In this document: positions 47,193-55,728 of the stretch, piece by piece
How positions within the stretch are numbered: the stretch's first letter is position 1
How the letters are laid out: each line of letters begins with the position of its first letter
Assembly (NCBI RefSeq): GCF_000429445.1
Contig: NZ_AUBW01000006.1
Span: forward strand, 186,001-250,000
From: Algoriphagus terrigena DSM 22685
Lineage (GTDB): Bacteria; Bacteroidota; Bacteroidia; Cytophagales; Cyclobacteriaceae
Length of the DNA: 64,000 nt
Direction: 5' to 3'
Position numbers and translations under genes: made by a program
The notes under the pieces: generated by a model
What the model saw: the letters and a program-made list of their open reading frames with translations, nothing else
Database searches by the model: none
Told to the model about the DNA's origin: nothing

Positions 47193-48434
47193 ATGCGGAT
47201 TTATAGATTTATACTCTTCTTATTTTTACTGCTTTTCCTCGGGAGCTCTGACACCTTTTCCCAAACCACAAAAACGAGAGAGGAGCTGGAGCGGGAAAAA
47301 GCCGAAGTGCAGGCAAGACTCCGGGAGTTTGACGCGATCCTAAAGCAGACCACCGCCAACAAAAAAACGTCCCTGGGAGAACTCAATGCGCTGACTAGGC
47401 AGTTTCAGACCCAAAACAGGCTGGTAAACACGCTCGACCGTGAGATCCGTCTGATCAATCAGGAAATCGCCGAGACTGAAGAAAAAATCTCAGAGCTGGA
47501 GTCCCAACTCAAGGAGCTCAAGGCCGAATATTCCAGGATGATCTATTCGTCCTCCAAGATAAACCGCGGCCTTTCCATTGTCGCGTTTGTATTTAGCTCG
47601 GGCAATTTCAACCAGCTCTACATGCGACTGAAATACCTGAGGCAATACAGTGAGAGCAGAAAACAGCAAGCGGCACAGATCGAGAAATTCTCCCTCGAAC
47701 TGGCCGAACAGCGGACCTTACTGGATCAGCGAAAAGCCGACAAGGTAACCGTGCTTTCTGAGGAGCAAAAAGAAAAGGCTGAGCTTGAGCGACTAAGAAA
47801 AAGCCAGCAAGGCGTGGTAAATACCCTTTCCAAAAAAGAGCGGGACATCCAGCGTCAGATCACCGCTACCAAAAAACAACAGGATCAGCTCAACAGGATG
47901 ATCAAGAAAGTGATCGAGGACGAGATCAAACGCGCCGAAGCAGAAGCTAAAAAAGCCAACACCACCACGACCAAAAAAGCCGGAACGAGCATGCCGATGA
48001 CACCGGAAGCGGCGGCACTTTCCAGTTCTTTTGCAGGAAACAGAGGAAAATTGCCTTGGCCAGTGGCGACGGGATTCATCGCCCAGAGCTATGGAACGTA
48101 TCCGCACCCCTCACTGAAAGGCATTACACTCGAAAGTGACGGGATCGATATACGCACGCAGCCCAACTCAAGTGTAAGGACTGTATTCGACGGCACGGTG
48201 ACCAAGATCACCACCATGCCGGGTTTTGGAGGCACGGTCATCATCAAGCATGGAGAATACTACACCATGTATAGCCGACTGAAAAACATCAGCGTGAAGT
48301 CAGGTCAGGCCGTCAAGGCAAAAGACATCATCGGTGAGGCGGGCACTAACGGCGAAGGAGAAACAGAAATCCACTTCCAGACCTGGAAAGGACTCCAGAT
48401 CATGGACCCCGCAACATGGATTTCATCCAAATAG
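47193..48434 (+). CDS. EnvC-like murein hydrolase activator (degenerate LytM domain)
   Basis: This 413-residue protein has a signal peptide ending at DTFSQ. A long coiled coil runs from about residue 25 to 260 (heptad-rich KTREELEREKAEVQARLRE and KAELERLRKSQQGVVN segments). A C-terminal LytM/M23 domain begins near 290 (KLPWPVATGFIAQSYG). The M23 zinc ligands look lost: HxxxD is SDGID, the second His site is YSRL, and the HxH motif is EIHF. In EnvC and NlpD such inactive LytM domains activate cell-wall amidases at division. It follows DUF4292 after five bases. No amidase gene is in the window. Confidence 0.9.
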   Translation: MRIYRFILFLFLLLFLGSSDTFSQTTKTREELEREKAEVQARLREFDAILKQTTANKKTSLGELNALTRQFQTQNRLVNTLDREIRLINQEIAETEEKISELESQLKELKAEYSRMIYSSSKINRGLSIVAFVFSSGNFNQLYMRLKYLRQYSESRKQQAAQIEKFSLELAEQRTLLDQRKADKVTVLSEEQKEKAELERLRKSQQGVVNTLSKKERDIQRQITATKKQQDQLNRMIKKVIEDEIKRAEAEAKKANTTTTKKAGTSMPMTPEAAALSSSFAGNRGKLPWPVATGFIAQSYGTYPHPSLKGITLESDGIDIRTQPNSSVRTVFDGTVTKITTMPGFGGTVIIKHGEYYTMYSRLKNISVKSGQAVKAKDIIGEAGTNGEGETEIHFQTWKGLQIMDPATWISSK

Positions 48435-48485
48435 AATTTAAAATCGTATGTTCATAAAAAAGAGCAATTGTCAATAGCCATATTT

Positions 48486-48515
48486 TTGGCTAAGCGCGTG
48501 ACACTTGTATCTTTG
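48486..48515 (+). promoter_or_regulatory. Bacteroidota-type promoter for tatA
   Basis: TTG at 48486-48488 is followed after exactly 19 bases by TATCTTTG at 48508-48515, a full match to the consensus, 33 bases before the tatA ATG. Confidence 0.75.
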
Positions 48516-48548
48516 TAACCCTGTATATCCTTAAACAAATACACCATC

Positions 48549-48746
48549 ATGACTACATTAGGTTTCATTCAAAACATGGGCGGAGGTTCGATCATATTGA
48601 TCATCGTTATCATCCTCTTGCTGTTTGGTGCTAAAAGGATCCCTGAATTGGCCCGAGGACTGGGTCGTGGCATTAAAGAATTCAAAGACGCTACCAAAGA
48701 AATTCAGAACGATCTTGAAGAAGGGCTGAAAGACAAGAAAAAGTAA
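48549..48746 (+). CDS. tatA: Twin-arginine translocase subunit TatA/TatE
   Basis: This 65-residue inner-membrane protein has one N-terminal membrane helix (residues about 12-28), the conserved [21 protein letters not shown] hinge/amphipathic region in part (residues 27-46), and a charged C-terminal tail ending DKKK. TatA oligomers form the pore-like assembly that exports folded proteins with RR signals; the Tat-exported oxidoreductase at 8.3 kb would be one client. The gene has its own consensus promoter. gatA follows 18 bases downstream, so co-transcription is likely. No tatC is present in the window. Confidence 0.96.
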   Translation: MTTLGFIQNMGGGSIILIIVIILLLFGAKRIPELARGLGRGIKEFKDATKEIQNDLEEGLKDKKK

Positions 48747-48764
48747 TCTCTCAAGCCAATACCC

Positions 48765-50192
48765 TTGGAAAAATTTAGTTCATTCGACGAAATCAAGAAG
48801 TCGCTCGAAAAAAAAGAGGCCGGCTGCCGGGCAATCGTCAATCACTACTTACAAAACATCTCAACGAAGGCGCATCTCAACGCCTTCGTTGAAGTTTATA
48901 AGGAGTCCGCTCTAGAACGCGCCGACCAAATCGACGAAAAAATCGCCAAAGGTAAAGCCGGAAAACTCGCCGGAATGGTAATAGGGATCAAGGATGTCCT
49001 CAACTATGCAGGACACGAATCCAATGCTGCATCGGCAATTCTCAAAGGTTACCAAGCCCAATATACTACGACCGCCATCCAAAGACTGATCGATGAAGAC
49101 GCGATCATCATCGGCAGACTCAACTGTGACGAGTTTGGCATGGGCAGCTCCAATGAAAACTCTGTGCACGGCAAAGTGCTCAACGCCCTGGATGAAAGCC
49201 GCGTACCCGGCGGGTCTTCGGGAGGTTCTGCCGTAGCCGTCCAAGCCAATCTCTGTACCGTCTCCCTGGGAACTGATACCGGAGGATCTGTCCGCCAGCC
49301 GGCAGCTTTCACGGGAATCATCGGGATGAAACCCACCTATTCACGCGTCTCCCGCTGGGGGCTGATCGCCTACGCATCCACATTTGATACGATCGGTGTC
49401 TTTTCACGAACGGTAAAAGACAATGCACTGGTCATGGAGATCATCGCCGGACACGATGAGTTCGACAGCACTTCCTCCCGAAAACCGGTACTCCATTACA
49501 GTGAGCTGTTGCATTTTGACAAAAAAGTAACAGTCGCTTACCTCAAAGAGACCCTAGAATCTCCTGCACTTCAAGCCGAAATCAGGGAAAACACCTTGGC
49601 TACGCTTGATAAACTGAAGGCCGAAGGCCATGAAGTCAAAGAGGTTACATTTCCCCTGCTGAAATACCTCCTTCCGACTTATTACATTCTCACCACGGCT
49701 GAGGCCAGTTCTAACCTCTCCCGTTTTGATGGAGTGAAATATGGCTACCGCACTCCAAACGCCCATAATCTGGAAAGCATGTACAAACTCACCCGAAGCG
49801 AAGGTTTTGGGTATGAGGTAAAAAGAAGGATTATGCTGGGCACGTTTGTACTTTCTGCCAGCTACTACGACGCCTATTTCACTAAGGCTCAGCAGGTCAG
49901 AAGACTAATAAAAGACTTCACAGAAAATCTTTTAAACGAATTTGACTATATTATTATGCCGACGACGCCATCTACTGCGTTCAAGTTTGGTGAGCACAGC
50001 GGCGACCCTGTAGCGATGTACCTCGAGGATCTCTTCACCGTACAGGCTTCAGTATCAGGCGTTCCGGCGATCTCTATCCCTAATGGGTTTGACAAGTCTG
50101 GCATGCCAATTGGGCTACAAGTAATGTCCAACTCATTCAAAGAGGCTGAGCTTTACGGCTTTAGCAATTACCTGACTGAATTAACCTCTTAA
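48765..50192 (+). CDS. gatA: Asp-tRNA(Asn)/Glu-tRNA(Gln) amidotransferase subunit A
   Basis: This 475-residue cytosolic protein has the amidase signature with catalytic Lys76 (VIGIKDVLN), cis-Ser around residues 151/152 (PGGSSGGSAVAV) and nucleophile Ser175 (TDTGGSVRQPA). In the GatCAB complex it supplies ammonia from glutamine to convert Glu-tRNA(Gln) or Asp-tRNA(Asn) to the correct amide. gatB and gatC are not in the window. The only usable start is TTG at 48765, since the next Met is at residue 71, next to the catalytic Lys. A perfect 12-bp inverted repeat lies at 48861-48892 within the early coding region. The gene follows tatA closely and precedes an MltD-like gene by 11 bases. Confidence 0.96.
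   Translation: MEKFSSFDEIKKSLEKKEAGCRAIVNHYLQNISTKAHLNAFVEVYKESALERADQIDEKIAKGKAGKLAGMVIGIKDVLNYAGHESNAASAILKGYQAQYTTTAIQRLIDEDAIIIGRLNCDEFGMGSSNENSVHGKVLNALDESRVPGGSSGGSAVAVQANLCTVSLGTDTGGSVRQPAAFTGIIGMKPTYSRVSRWGLIAYASTFDTIGVFSRTVKDNALVMEIIAGHDEFDSTSSRKPVLHYSELLHFDKKVTVAYLKETLESPALQAEIRENTLATLDKLKAEGHEVKEVTFPLLKYLLPTYYILTTAEASSNLSRFDGVKYGYRTPNAHNLESMYKLTRSEGFGYEVKRRIMLGTFVLSASYYDAYFTKAQQVRRLIKDFTENLLNEFDYIIMPTTPSTAFKFGEHSGDPVAMYLEDLFTVQASVSGVPAISIPNGFDKSGMPIGLQVMSNSFKEAELYGFSNYLTELTS
48861..48892 (+). repeat. Inverted repeat inside gatA
   Basis: TCAACGAAGGCG and CGCCTTCGTTGA form a perfect 12-bp stem with an eight-base loop, about 100 bases after the gatA start codon. It is unusual for coding DNA and would form a stable mRNA hairpin. 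Confidence 0.8.
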
Positions 50193-50203
50193 ATTAACAA
50201 TTG

Positions 50204-51598
50204 ATGAAAAAGTCTTTGCGCAGTACAATCATTCCGGTATTTCTCACTTGTCTGATCCCTCTGACCGAAGCTTTTTCCCAAGAAGAACCACAGGAATCGG
50301 CCGTATTGATGTCTGAAGACATTCAGCCCAACTATCATTACGAATACATTCCGGACTTTACCTACGAAGAAGTCGAGCAGCGCATCGAGGCCATGACCAT
50401 TGGGATGCCTTTTGAGCTGAATGACCGCATTTTTTCCTTTATCCAATACTTCACCGTCCGAAACAGGGACTACACCAAGATGGTGCTCGAGCGAAAAGAC
50501 ATCTATTTCCCGATGTTCGAAGCCACGCTTAAAAAACACGACATGCCATCCGAGATCGAATATCTTTCGATCGTGGAATCGGGCCTTGACCCTCAAATCA
50601 AAAGCCGTGTCGGAGCTATGGGACTTTGGCAGTTTATGCCAGCCACAGGCAAGATGTACGGCATGAATGTGAATCCCGATGTCGATGACCGCATGGACCC
50701 AGAGCTATCCACGGATGCCGCAGCCAAATACCTGAAGTCACTCTATCGCATGTTTGGTGACTGGGAAGTTGCGCTCGCTGCCTACAACTGCGGGCCAGGC
50801 AACGTCCGAAAAGCAATCCGGAGATCCGGTGGCAAGAAAACCTTCTGGGGGATTTACAACTACCTGCCAAAGGAAACCAGAAGCTACGTGCCCCAATTCC
50901 AGGCTTTCCTCTACATCCTCAACAATCTAGAGGCGCACAACTTCAGCCTCGAGGAACCCACCTACCCGATTGAGTACGAAAAGATCAGATTCGATCGGGC
51001 ATTCAGTCTGGACAAACTCTCCGAGCTGACCGCAATCTGCATCGAAGACCTCGAGCATCTGAACCCCTCCATCAAGGCAAAAAATGTCCCCCTATCGCAT
51101 CGCAGCATGGAGGTGAAAATACCAAGATCAAAGGCACCGTTTCTCAAGGAAAATCTGGCTTGGATAGGCGATTCGTTGGGAAGTCAGCCCAACCTACTTT
51201 TAGCATCCAATGATGCGCCAGCGATCGTCGCGGTCGAGAAAGCCGTAGCATCTTCCAATTCCGCAAGAACCTCCTACCGGGTGAGATCCGGAGACGTGCT
51301 AGGTTCCATCGCCTCCAAACATGGAGTCAGTGTCAGTCAGCTGAAAGAATGGAATAACCTCCGATCAAATCTGATCAAAGTGGGACAAACCCTCTACCTG
51401 TACAACGGAAAAGCACCCGCCGCCGAAAATCTGGCTGATAATTCATCTAATTCAGGGCAGCGAACTTATACCGTCCGTCCCGGTGACTCACTTTGGATCA
51501 TTTCCCAGAAACACGCCCTGTCAGTGGATCAAATCAAGCGGTTGAACAATCTCAACTCCAACAACATCAAGCCCGGCCAACGGCTGATCATCGGATAG
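50204..51598 (+). CDS. Membrane-bound lytic transglycosylase with two LysM domains (MltD-like)
   Basis: This 464-residue protein has a signal peptide ending at AFSQ. The SLT domain shows E125 in LSIVESGLDPQIKS, then VGAMGLWQFMPATGKMYGM and VALAAYNCGPGNVRKAI, which match the family-1 lytic transglycosylase signature. Two LysM repeats follow, with YRVRSGDVLGSIASKHGVS near residue 361 and YTVRPGDSLWIISQKHALS near 421; they bind peptidoglycan. The enzyme cleaves glycan strands between MurNAc and GlcNAc to form anhydro-MurNAc ends. The ATG at 50204 is used; a TTG directly before it is also in frame. It follows gatA by 11 bases. Confidence 0.95.
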   Translation: MKKSLRSTIIPVFLTCLIPLTEAFSQEEPQESAVLMSEDIQPNYHYEYIPDFTYEEVEQRIEAMTIGMPFELNDRIFSFIQYFTVRNRDYTKMVLERKDIYFPMFEATLKKHDMPSEIEYLSIVESGLDPQIKSRVGAMGLWQFMPATGKMYGMNVNPDVDDRMDPELSTDAAAKYLKSLYRMFGDWEVALAAYNCGPGNVRKAIRRSGGKKTFWGIYNYLPKETRSYVPQFQAFLYILNNLEAHNFSLEEPTYPIEYEKIRFDRAFSLDKLSELTAICIEDLEHLNPSIKAKNVPLSHRSMEVKIPRSKAPFLKENLAWIGDSLGSQPNLLLASNDAPAIVAVEKAVASSNSARTSYRVRSGDVLGSIASKHGVSVSQLKEWNNLRSNLIKVGQTLYLYNGKAPAAENLADNSSNSGQRTYTVRPGDSLWIISQKHALSVDQIKRLNNLNSNNIKPGQRLIIG

Positions 51599-51733
51599 TT
51601 GGCTCATTTTTAAGTCGAACTTAAGTCGGTTGATCTACTTCATTAAAGTTATTTAACTTATAGATTAATTAACCAAAATCGGAAAGACTCGTTTTTAGTG
51701 ATTAACTTGAGGCGATGCTTAAACAAGAAAACT

Positions 51734-52834
51734 ATGAAAGCGCTTTCCTATACACTCCTGATTCTATTTTCGGCTCTTCTGATCTCATGCGGTGAAAACG
51801 GCAAAGGCAGCTTCCTCGAAAATCAGAAACCGAAGGCTCGGGGATCAATCGGAGAGATTGTACTGGCCATTGACTCCACCAAATGGGCCGGGCCTGTTGG
51901 AGATGAGCTGCGGGAGATCTTTGAAGCAGACATACCGGGAATGCTCCGATCTGAGAGTATCTTCAAGGTACACCGTGTTGACCCTCGTGCCATGACGAGA
52001 ATGCTGAAGATGTATACCAATCTGATCTACGTGACCACATTCGACGACAAAAAAGGCGGCAGTCAAGTGATCAATGCGCAGTTTACAAAGGAATCCAAAG
52101 ATAAGGCCGCTGCAGATCCGAGCCTCTATTCGTTGAGAATGGAAGACGAATTCGCAAGCGGTCAGGAAGTCCTCTACCTCTTTGGCAATACAGAAGAAGA
52201 ACTGATTGCCAATCTCCGGAAGAACAAGGAAAGACTTCGAAACCTATTTGAAGTACGGGAACGCGGCAGATTGGAGAAGCCTCTTTTCGCCAGAAAAAAC
52301 TCCCAAGCGGAACACGATGCGAGAGAAAATCTGGGGATTGAAATCCAAGCTCCTGCATCCTATCAAGTCGCTAAGTTGTCCGATGACTTCCTTTGGATGA
52401 GGTCCCCCTCGCCCACTGAGAACCGCCCGGACATCAGTATCTTTTTCTATGAAACAGACTATACTTCCGAGGAGCAGACGTTTCCTGCAAACATCCTGAG
52501 CCTCAGAGATTCAGTCGCAGGCAAGCATATCTTTGGAGATCCAGAGGACCCAAACTCCTTCATGGTAAGCGAAAAACAAATCCCGCCTGCTTTCCGAAAC
52601 ATGGTGATTAATGATAATTTTACCGTCGAAATGAGAGGCACCTGGAAAACCAACAACATCAGCATGGGGGGGACTTACCTAGGATATTTGATGGTGGATC
52701 AGGCCAAAGGCAAACTGTATTACATGGAAGGTTTTGTCTACTACCCCAATGAATTACACCGGGATGCACTTCGCGAGATCCAGACCATCTTGCTGAATAC
52801 CAATGTAAGCTGGAAAGAAAGCCAGGGTGCCTGA
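51734..52834 (+). CDS. DUF4837 family lipoprotein
   Basis: This 366-residue protein has a lipoprotein signal with a lipobox ending LLISC (Cys near residue 16). The ATG at 51734 is chosen because it starts the signal peptide. The DUF4837 pattern is visible: KPKARGSIGEIVLAIDSTKWAGPVGDELREIF, then LYLFGNTEEELIANLRKNKERLRNLFE with a regular helix, then LGIEIQAPASYQVAKLSDDFLWMRSP. Function is unknown; it is a conserved Bacteroidota envelope lipoprotein. The gap from the MltD-like gene is 135 bases, so it may have its own promoter. Confidence 0.88.
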   Translation: MKALSYTLLILFSALLISCGENGKGSFLENQKPKARGSIGEIVLAIDSTKWAGPVGDELREIFEADIPGMLRSESIFKVHRVDPRAMTRMLKMYTNLIYVTTFDDKKGGSQVINAQFTKESKDKAAADPSLYSLRMEDEFASGQEVLYLFGNTEEELIANLRKNKERLRNLFEVRERGRLEKPLFARKNSQAEHDARENLGIEIQAPASYQVAKLSDDFLWMRSPSPTENRPDISIFFYETDYTSEEQTFPANILSLRDSVAGKHIFGDPEDPNSFMVSEKQIPPAFRNMVINDNFTVEMRGTWKTNNISMGGTYLGYLMVDQAKGKLYYMEGFVYYPNELHRDALREIQTILLNTNVSWKESQGA

Positions 52835-52849
52835 CCTATACTCCCAAAT

Positions 52850-55123
52850 ATGACAATCAAAATCCGAAAGGAAGACGCCTTAAATTATCATAGCCAAGGC
52901 TCACCCGGGAAAATCGAAGTAATTCCAACCAAGCCAGTTTCCAGTCAGATCGACCTTGCACTCGCCTACTCTCCCGGAGTGGCTGAGCCCTGCAAGGAAA
53001 TCGCCCTTGATCCCGAAAACAGCTACAAATACACCGCAAAAGGCAACCTGGTAGCGGTAATCTCCAATGGAACTGCCGTCTTGGGTCTCGGCGACATCGG
53101 ACCGGCAGCTTCCAAACCGGTGATGGAAGGCAAGGGAGTACTTTTCAAAAAATTTGCTGGAATCGACGTCTTCGATCTGGAAGTCGACGAAAAAGATCCA
53201 AAAAAACTGATCCAGATTATCAAGTCCCTAGAGCCTACTTTTGGCGGGATAAATCTGGAAGACATCAAAGCTCCCGAATGCTTCGAAATCGAGCAGACGC
53301 TGAAGCAGGAGATGAATATCCCCGTGATGCACGACGATCAGCACGGCACCGCGATCATCTCAGGCGCTGCACTGATGAATGCGCTGGAGATCGTGGGAAA
53401 GAAAATCGGTGACATCAAACTCGTCGTGAGCGGAGCCGGAGCTGCGGCCATTTCCTGTCTGAGATTCTATGTCAGCCTGGGCGTAAACATTGAAAACGTC
53501 ATCGTTTGTGACAAGGACGGCGTAATCCGTACTGACAGACCGGATCTTTCTGACATTCATCGGGAATTTGCGACCACCAAGGACATTCACCATATCCGTG
53601 AGGCTTTGCCGGGAGCGGACGTGTTTTTGGGTCTTTCAGCCGGAAATATCATCTCTCAGGACATGATTCTGTCGATGGCGCCCGACCCCATTGTTTTTGC
53701 GCTGGCAAACCCGGATCCTGAGATAAACTATGATTTGGCAATAGCCACCCGGGCAGATGTGATCATGGCCACCGGCCGATCCGATCACCCGAATCAGGTG
53801 AACAACGTCTTGGGATTTCCCTACATTTTCAGAGGAGCTTTGGACGTAAGGGCCACGGTGATCAACGAAGAGATGAAACTGGCTGTCGCGCATGCGATCG
53901 CCAAGCTTGCCAAAGATCCCGTTCCGGAGATAGTCAACAAAGCATACGGTGACTCCAACCTTGCTTTTGGAAGATTTTACCTGATTCCAAAACCAGTCGA
54001 CCCAAGGCTAATCACCACTATCGCCCCCGCCGTAGCCAAAGCTGCCATCGCGTCTGGAGTCGCCAAAAAGACTATTGAAGACTGGGATGCCTACGAACTG
54101 GAACTTCAAAAGCGAATCGGAATCGATCAGCGCCTGATGTCCATCGTCATCGGCAGAGCCAAAAAAGATCCAAAGCGGGTCGTATTTGGAGAAGCAGATA
54201 ATTTAAAAATCCTCAAGGCGTCACAGATTCTGCGGGACGAAAAAATTGCTATCCCAATCTTGCTGGGTAACCGTGAAAGAATCCTTGAGCTTATCGAAAA
54301 CAACGCACTCGATCTGAAACAGGTGACGATCATCGATCCGGTAGAGGAACTTGCGACGGTGGAGAAATTTGCCAAAATCCTGTACAAAAAGCGTCAGCGC
54401 AAAGGCATGACGATCTTCGATGCAAAACGACTGGTCAGAGAACGGAATTATTTCGGCGCGCTGATGGTCGAGACAGGTTCGGCGGATGCCTTTATCTCGG
54501 GCCTGACGCGGGATTATCCAAAGACAATCCTTCCCTCACTCCATACTATCGGGGTCAAAGAAGGTGTAAATCGTGTCGCGGGGATGTATATCATGAATAC
54601 TCCAAAAGGCCCGTATTTCCTGGCCGATGCCACAGTCAATGTCAACCCTACTGCGGAAGAACTCTGCGAAATCATCGGCCTGACAGCCAACGCCGTGAAG
54701 TTTTTCAACATGGAACCCAAGATCGCGCTGCTGTCCTACTCCAACTTTGGCTCCGCCCAGGGAGAAATCCCAGCTAAGATGGCCAAAGCGACTGCGCTGG
54801 CCCAAGCCAAATACCCGGACATCATCATCGAAGGAGAAATGCAGGCCAATGTCGCGCTCAATCAGGAGATCCAGCGGGAGATTTATCCTTTCTCCAAACT
54901 GGCCAAAAATGCGGTCAACACCTTGATCTTCCCCGATCTTGCGTCCAGCAACATTGCTTACAAACTGCTCGCTGAACTTGGCAATGCAGAAGCCATCGGT
55001 CCGATCCTGCTAGGCATGAACAAACCGGTTCATATCCTACAATTGGGCAGTTCGATCCGCGAAATCGTCAATATGGTCGCCATCGCAGTGGTGGACGCTC
55101 AATCTTCGGATGGAGCCCTATGA
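52850..55123 (+). CDS. maeB: NADP-dependent malic enzyme with phosphotransacetylase-like domain (MaeB type)
   Basis: This 757-residue cytosolic enzyme decarboxylates malate to pyruvate and NADPH. The first 430 residues form the malic enzyme part: [83 protein letters not shown] and the NADP-binding [11 protein letters not shown]. From about 430 a phosphate acetyltransferase-like domain follows ([40 protein letters not shown]). In E. coli MaeB this domain regulates activity and oligomerisation. Length matches the family (about 760). Its stop overlaps the ruvA start by four bases (ATGA). Confidence 0.96.
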   Translation: MTIKIRKEDALNYHSQGSPGKIEVIPTKPVSSQIDLALAYSPGVAEPCKEIALDPENSYKYTAKGNLVAVISNGTAVLGLGDIGPAASKPVMEGKGVLFKKFAGIDVFDLEVDEKDPKKLIQIIKSLEPTFGGINLEDIKAPECFEIEQTLKQEMNIPVMHDDQHGTAIISGAALMNALEIVGKKIGDIKLVVSGAGAAAISCLRFYVSLGVNIENVIVCDKDGVIRTDRPDLSDIHREFATTKDIHHIREALPGADVFLGLSAGNIISQDMILSMAPDPIVFALANPDPEINYDLAIATRADVIMATGRSDHPNQVNNVLGFPYIFRGALDVRATVINEEMKLAVAHAIAKLAKDPVPEIVNKAYGDSNLAFGRFYLIPKPVDPRLITTIAPAVAKAAIASGVAKKTIEDWDAYELELQKRIGIDQRLMSIVIGRAKKDPKRVVFGEADNLKILKASQILRDEKIAIPILLGNRERILELIENNALDLKQVTIIDPVEELATVEKFAKILYKKRQRKGMTIFDAKRLVRERNYFGALMVETGSADAFISGLTRDYPKTILPSLHTIGVKEGVNRVAGMYIMNTPKGPYFLADATVNVNPTAEELCEIIGLTANAVKFFNMEPKIALLSYSNFGSAQGEIPAKMAKATALAQAKYPDIIIEGEMQANVALNQEIQREIYPFSKLAKNAVNTLIFPDLASSNIAYKLLAELGNAEAIGPILLGMNKPVHILQLGSSIREIVNMVAIAVVDAQSSDGAL

Positions 55124-55716
55124 TCGCCTATCTGAGTGGCAAACTTGCCTTCAAAGACCCGACCTATGTCATCATCGATGTGGGCGGGGTCGGCTATCAA
55201 GTGAAAATATCGCTGCAGACCTACAGCAAAATCAAAGATGAGGAGCAAATCAGGCTCCTGACCTTTTTGCATATCAAGGAGGACGCGCATACACTCTACG
55301 GATTCAAAGAAGAGTCCGAAAAGAAACTGTTCCTTTTGCTCATCTCCATCAACGGGGTCGGACCAAATACCGGATTGATGATCTTGTCCTCCCTGAGCAC
55401 CGAAGAGATCGAGCATGCGATCTTGTCCGGCGACGTAGCTACCATCCAAGCCGTCAAAGGCATCGGTGTCAAGACCGCCCAGCGGATCATCTTGGAACTG
55501 AAAGACAAGGTCGGAAAACAGGGTAACGGCGAGACTACAACGCCGCTCGGATTTCTTAAAACCAGCAATAAAATCCGCGAGGAAGCGTTACAGGCGCTTA
55601 TTACTCTGGGATTTCCAAAGGCTGTGGCAGAGAAGAATATCACGCTGGTGCTTAAAAAAACCGATGGAGAAATTTCCTTAGAAGATTTAATTAAAGCATC
55701 TTTAAAGACACTTTAA
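55120..55716 (+). CDS. ruvA: Holliday junction branch migration protein RuvA
   Basis: This 198-residue protein has three parts: an N-terminal OB fold ([28 protein letters not shown]), a helix-hairpin-helix pair (SINGVGPNTGLMILSSLS and VKGIGVKTAQRIILELKDK), and a C-terminal RuvB-binding helical domain (EEALQALITLGFPKAVAEKNI). It binds four-way junctions and supports RuvB branch migration in recombination. It is normal length. Its ATG overlaps the malic enzyme stop by four bases, and sprA begins 12 bases after it, so it lies inside an operon with unrelated functions; ruvB is not in the window. Confidence 0.97.
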   Translation: MIAYLSGKLAFKDPTYVIIDVGGVGYQVKISLQTYSKIKDEEQIRLLTFLHIKEDAHTLYGFKEESEKKLFLLLISINGVGPNTGLMILSSLSTEEIEHAILSGDVATIQAVKGIGVKTAQRIILELKDKVGKQGNGETTTPLGFLKTSNKIREEALQALITLGFPKAVAEKNITLVLKKTDGEISLEDLIKASLKTL

Positions 55717-55728
55717 TTTGAAGCTGGA

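Noticed and set aside
48475..48492. Possible terminator after the EnvC-like gene: TAGCCA/TGGCTA
   Set aside because: A six-base stem with no T-run, overlapping the -33 element of the tatA promoter.
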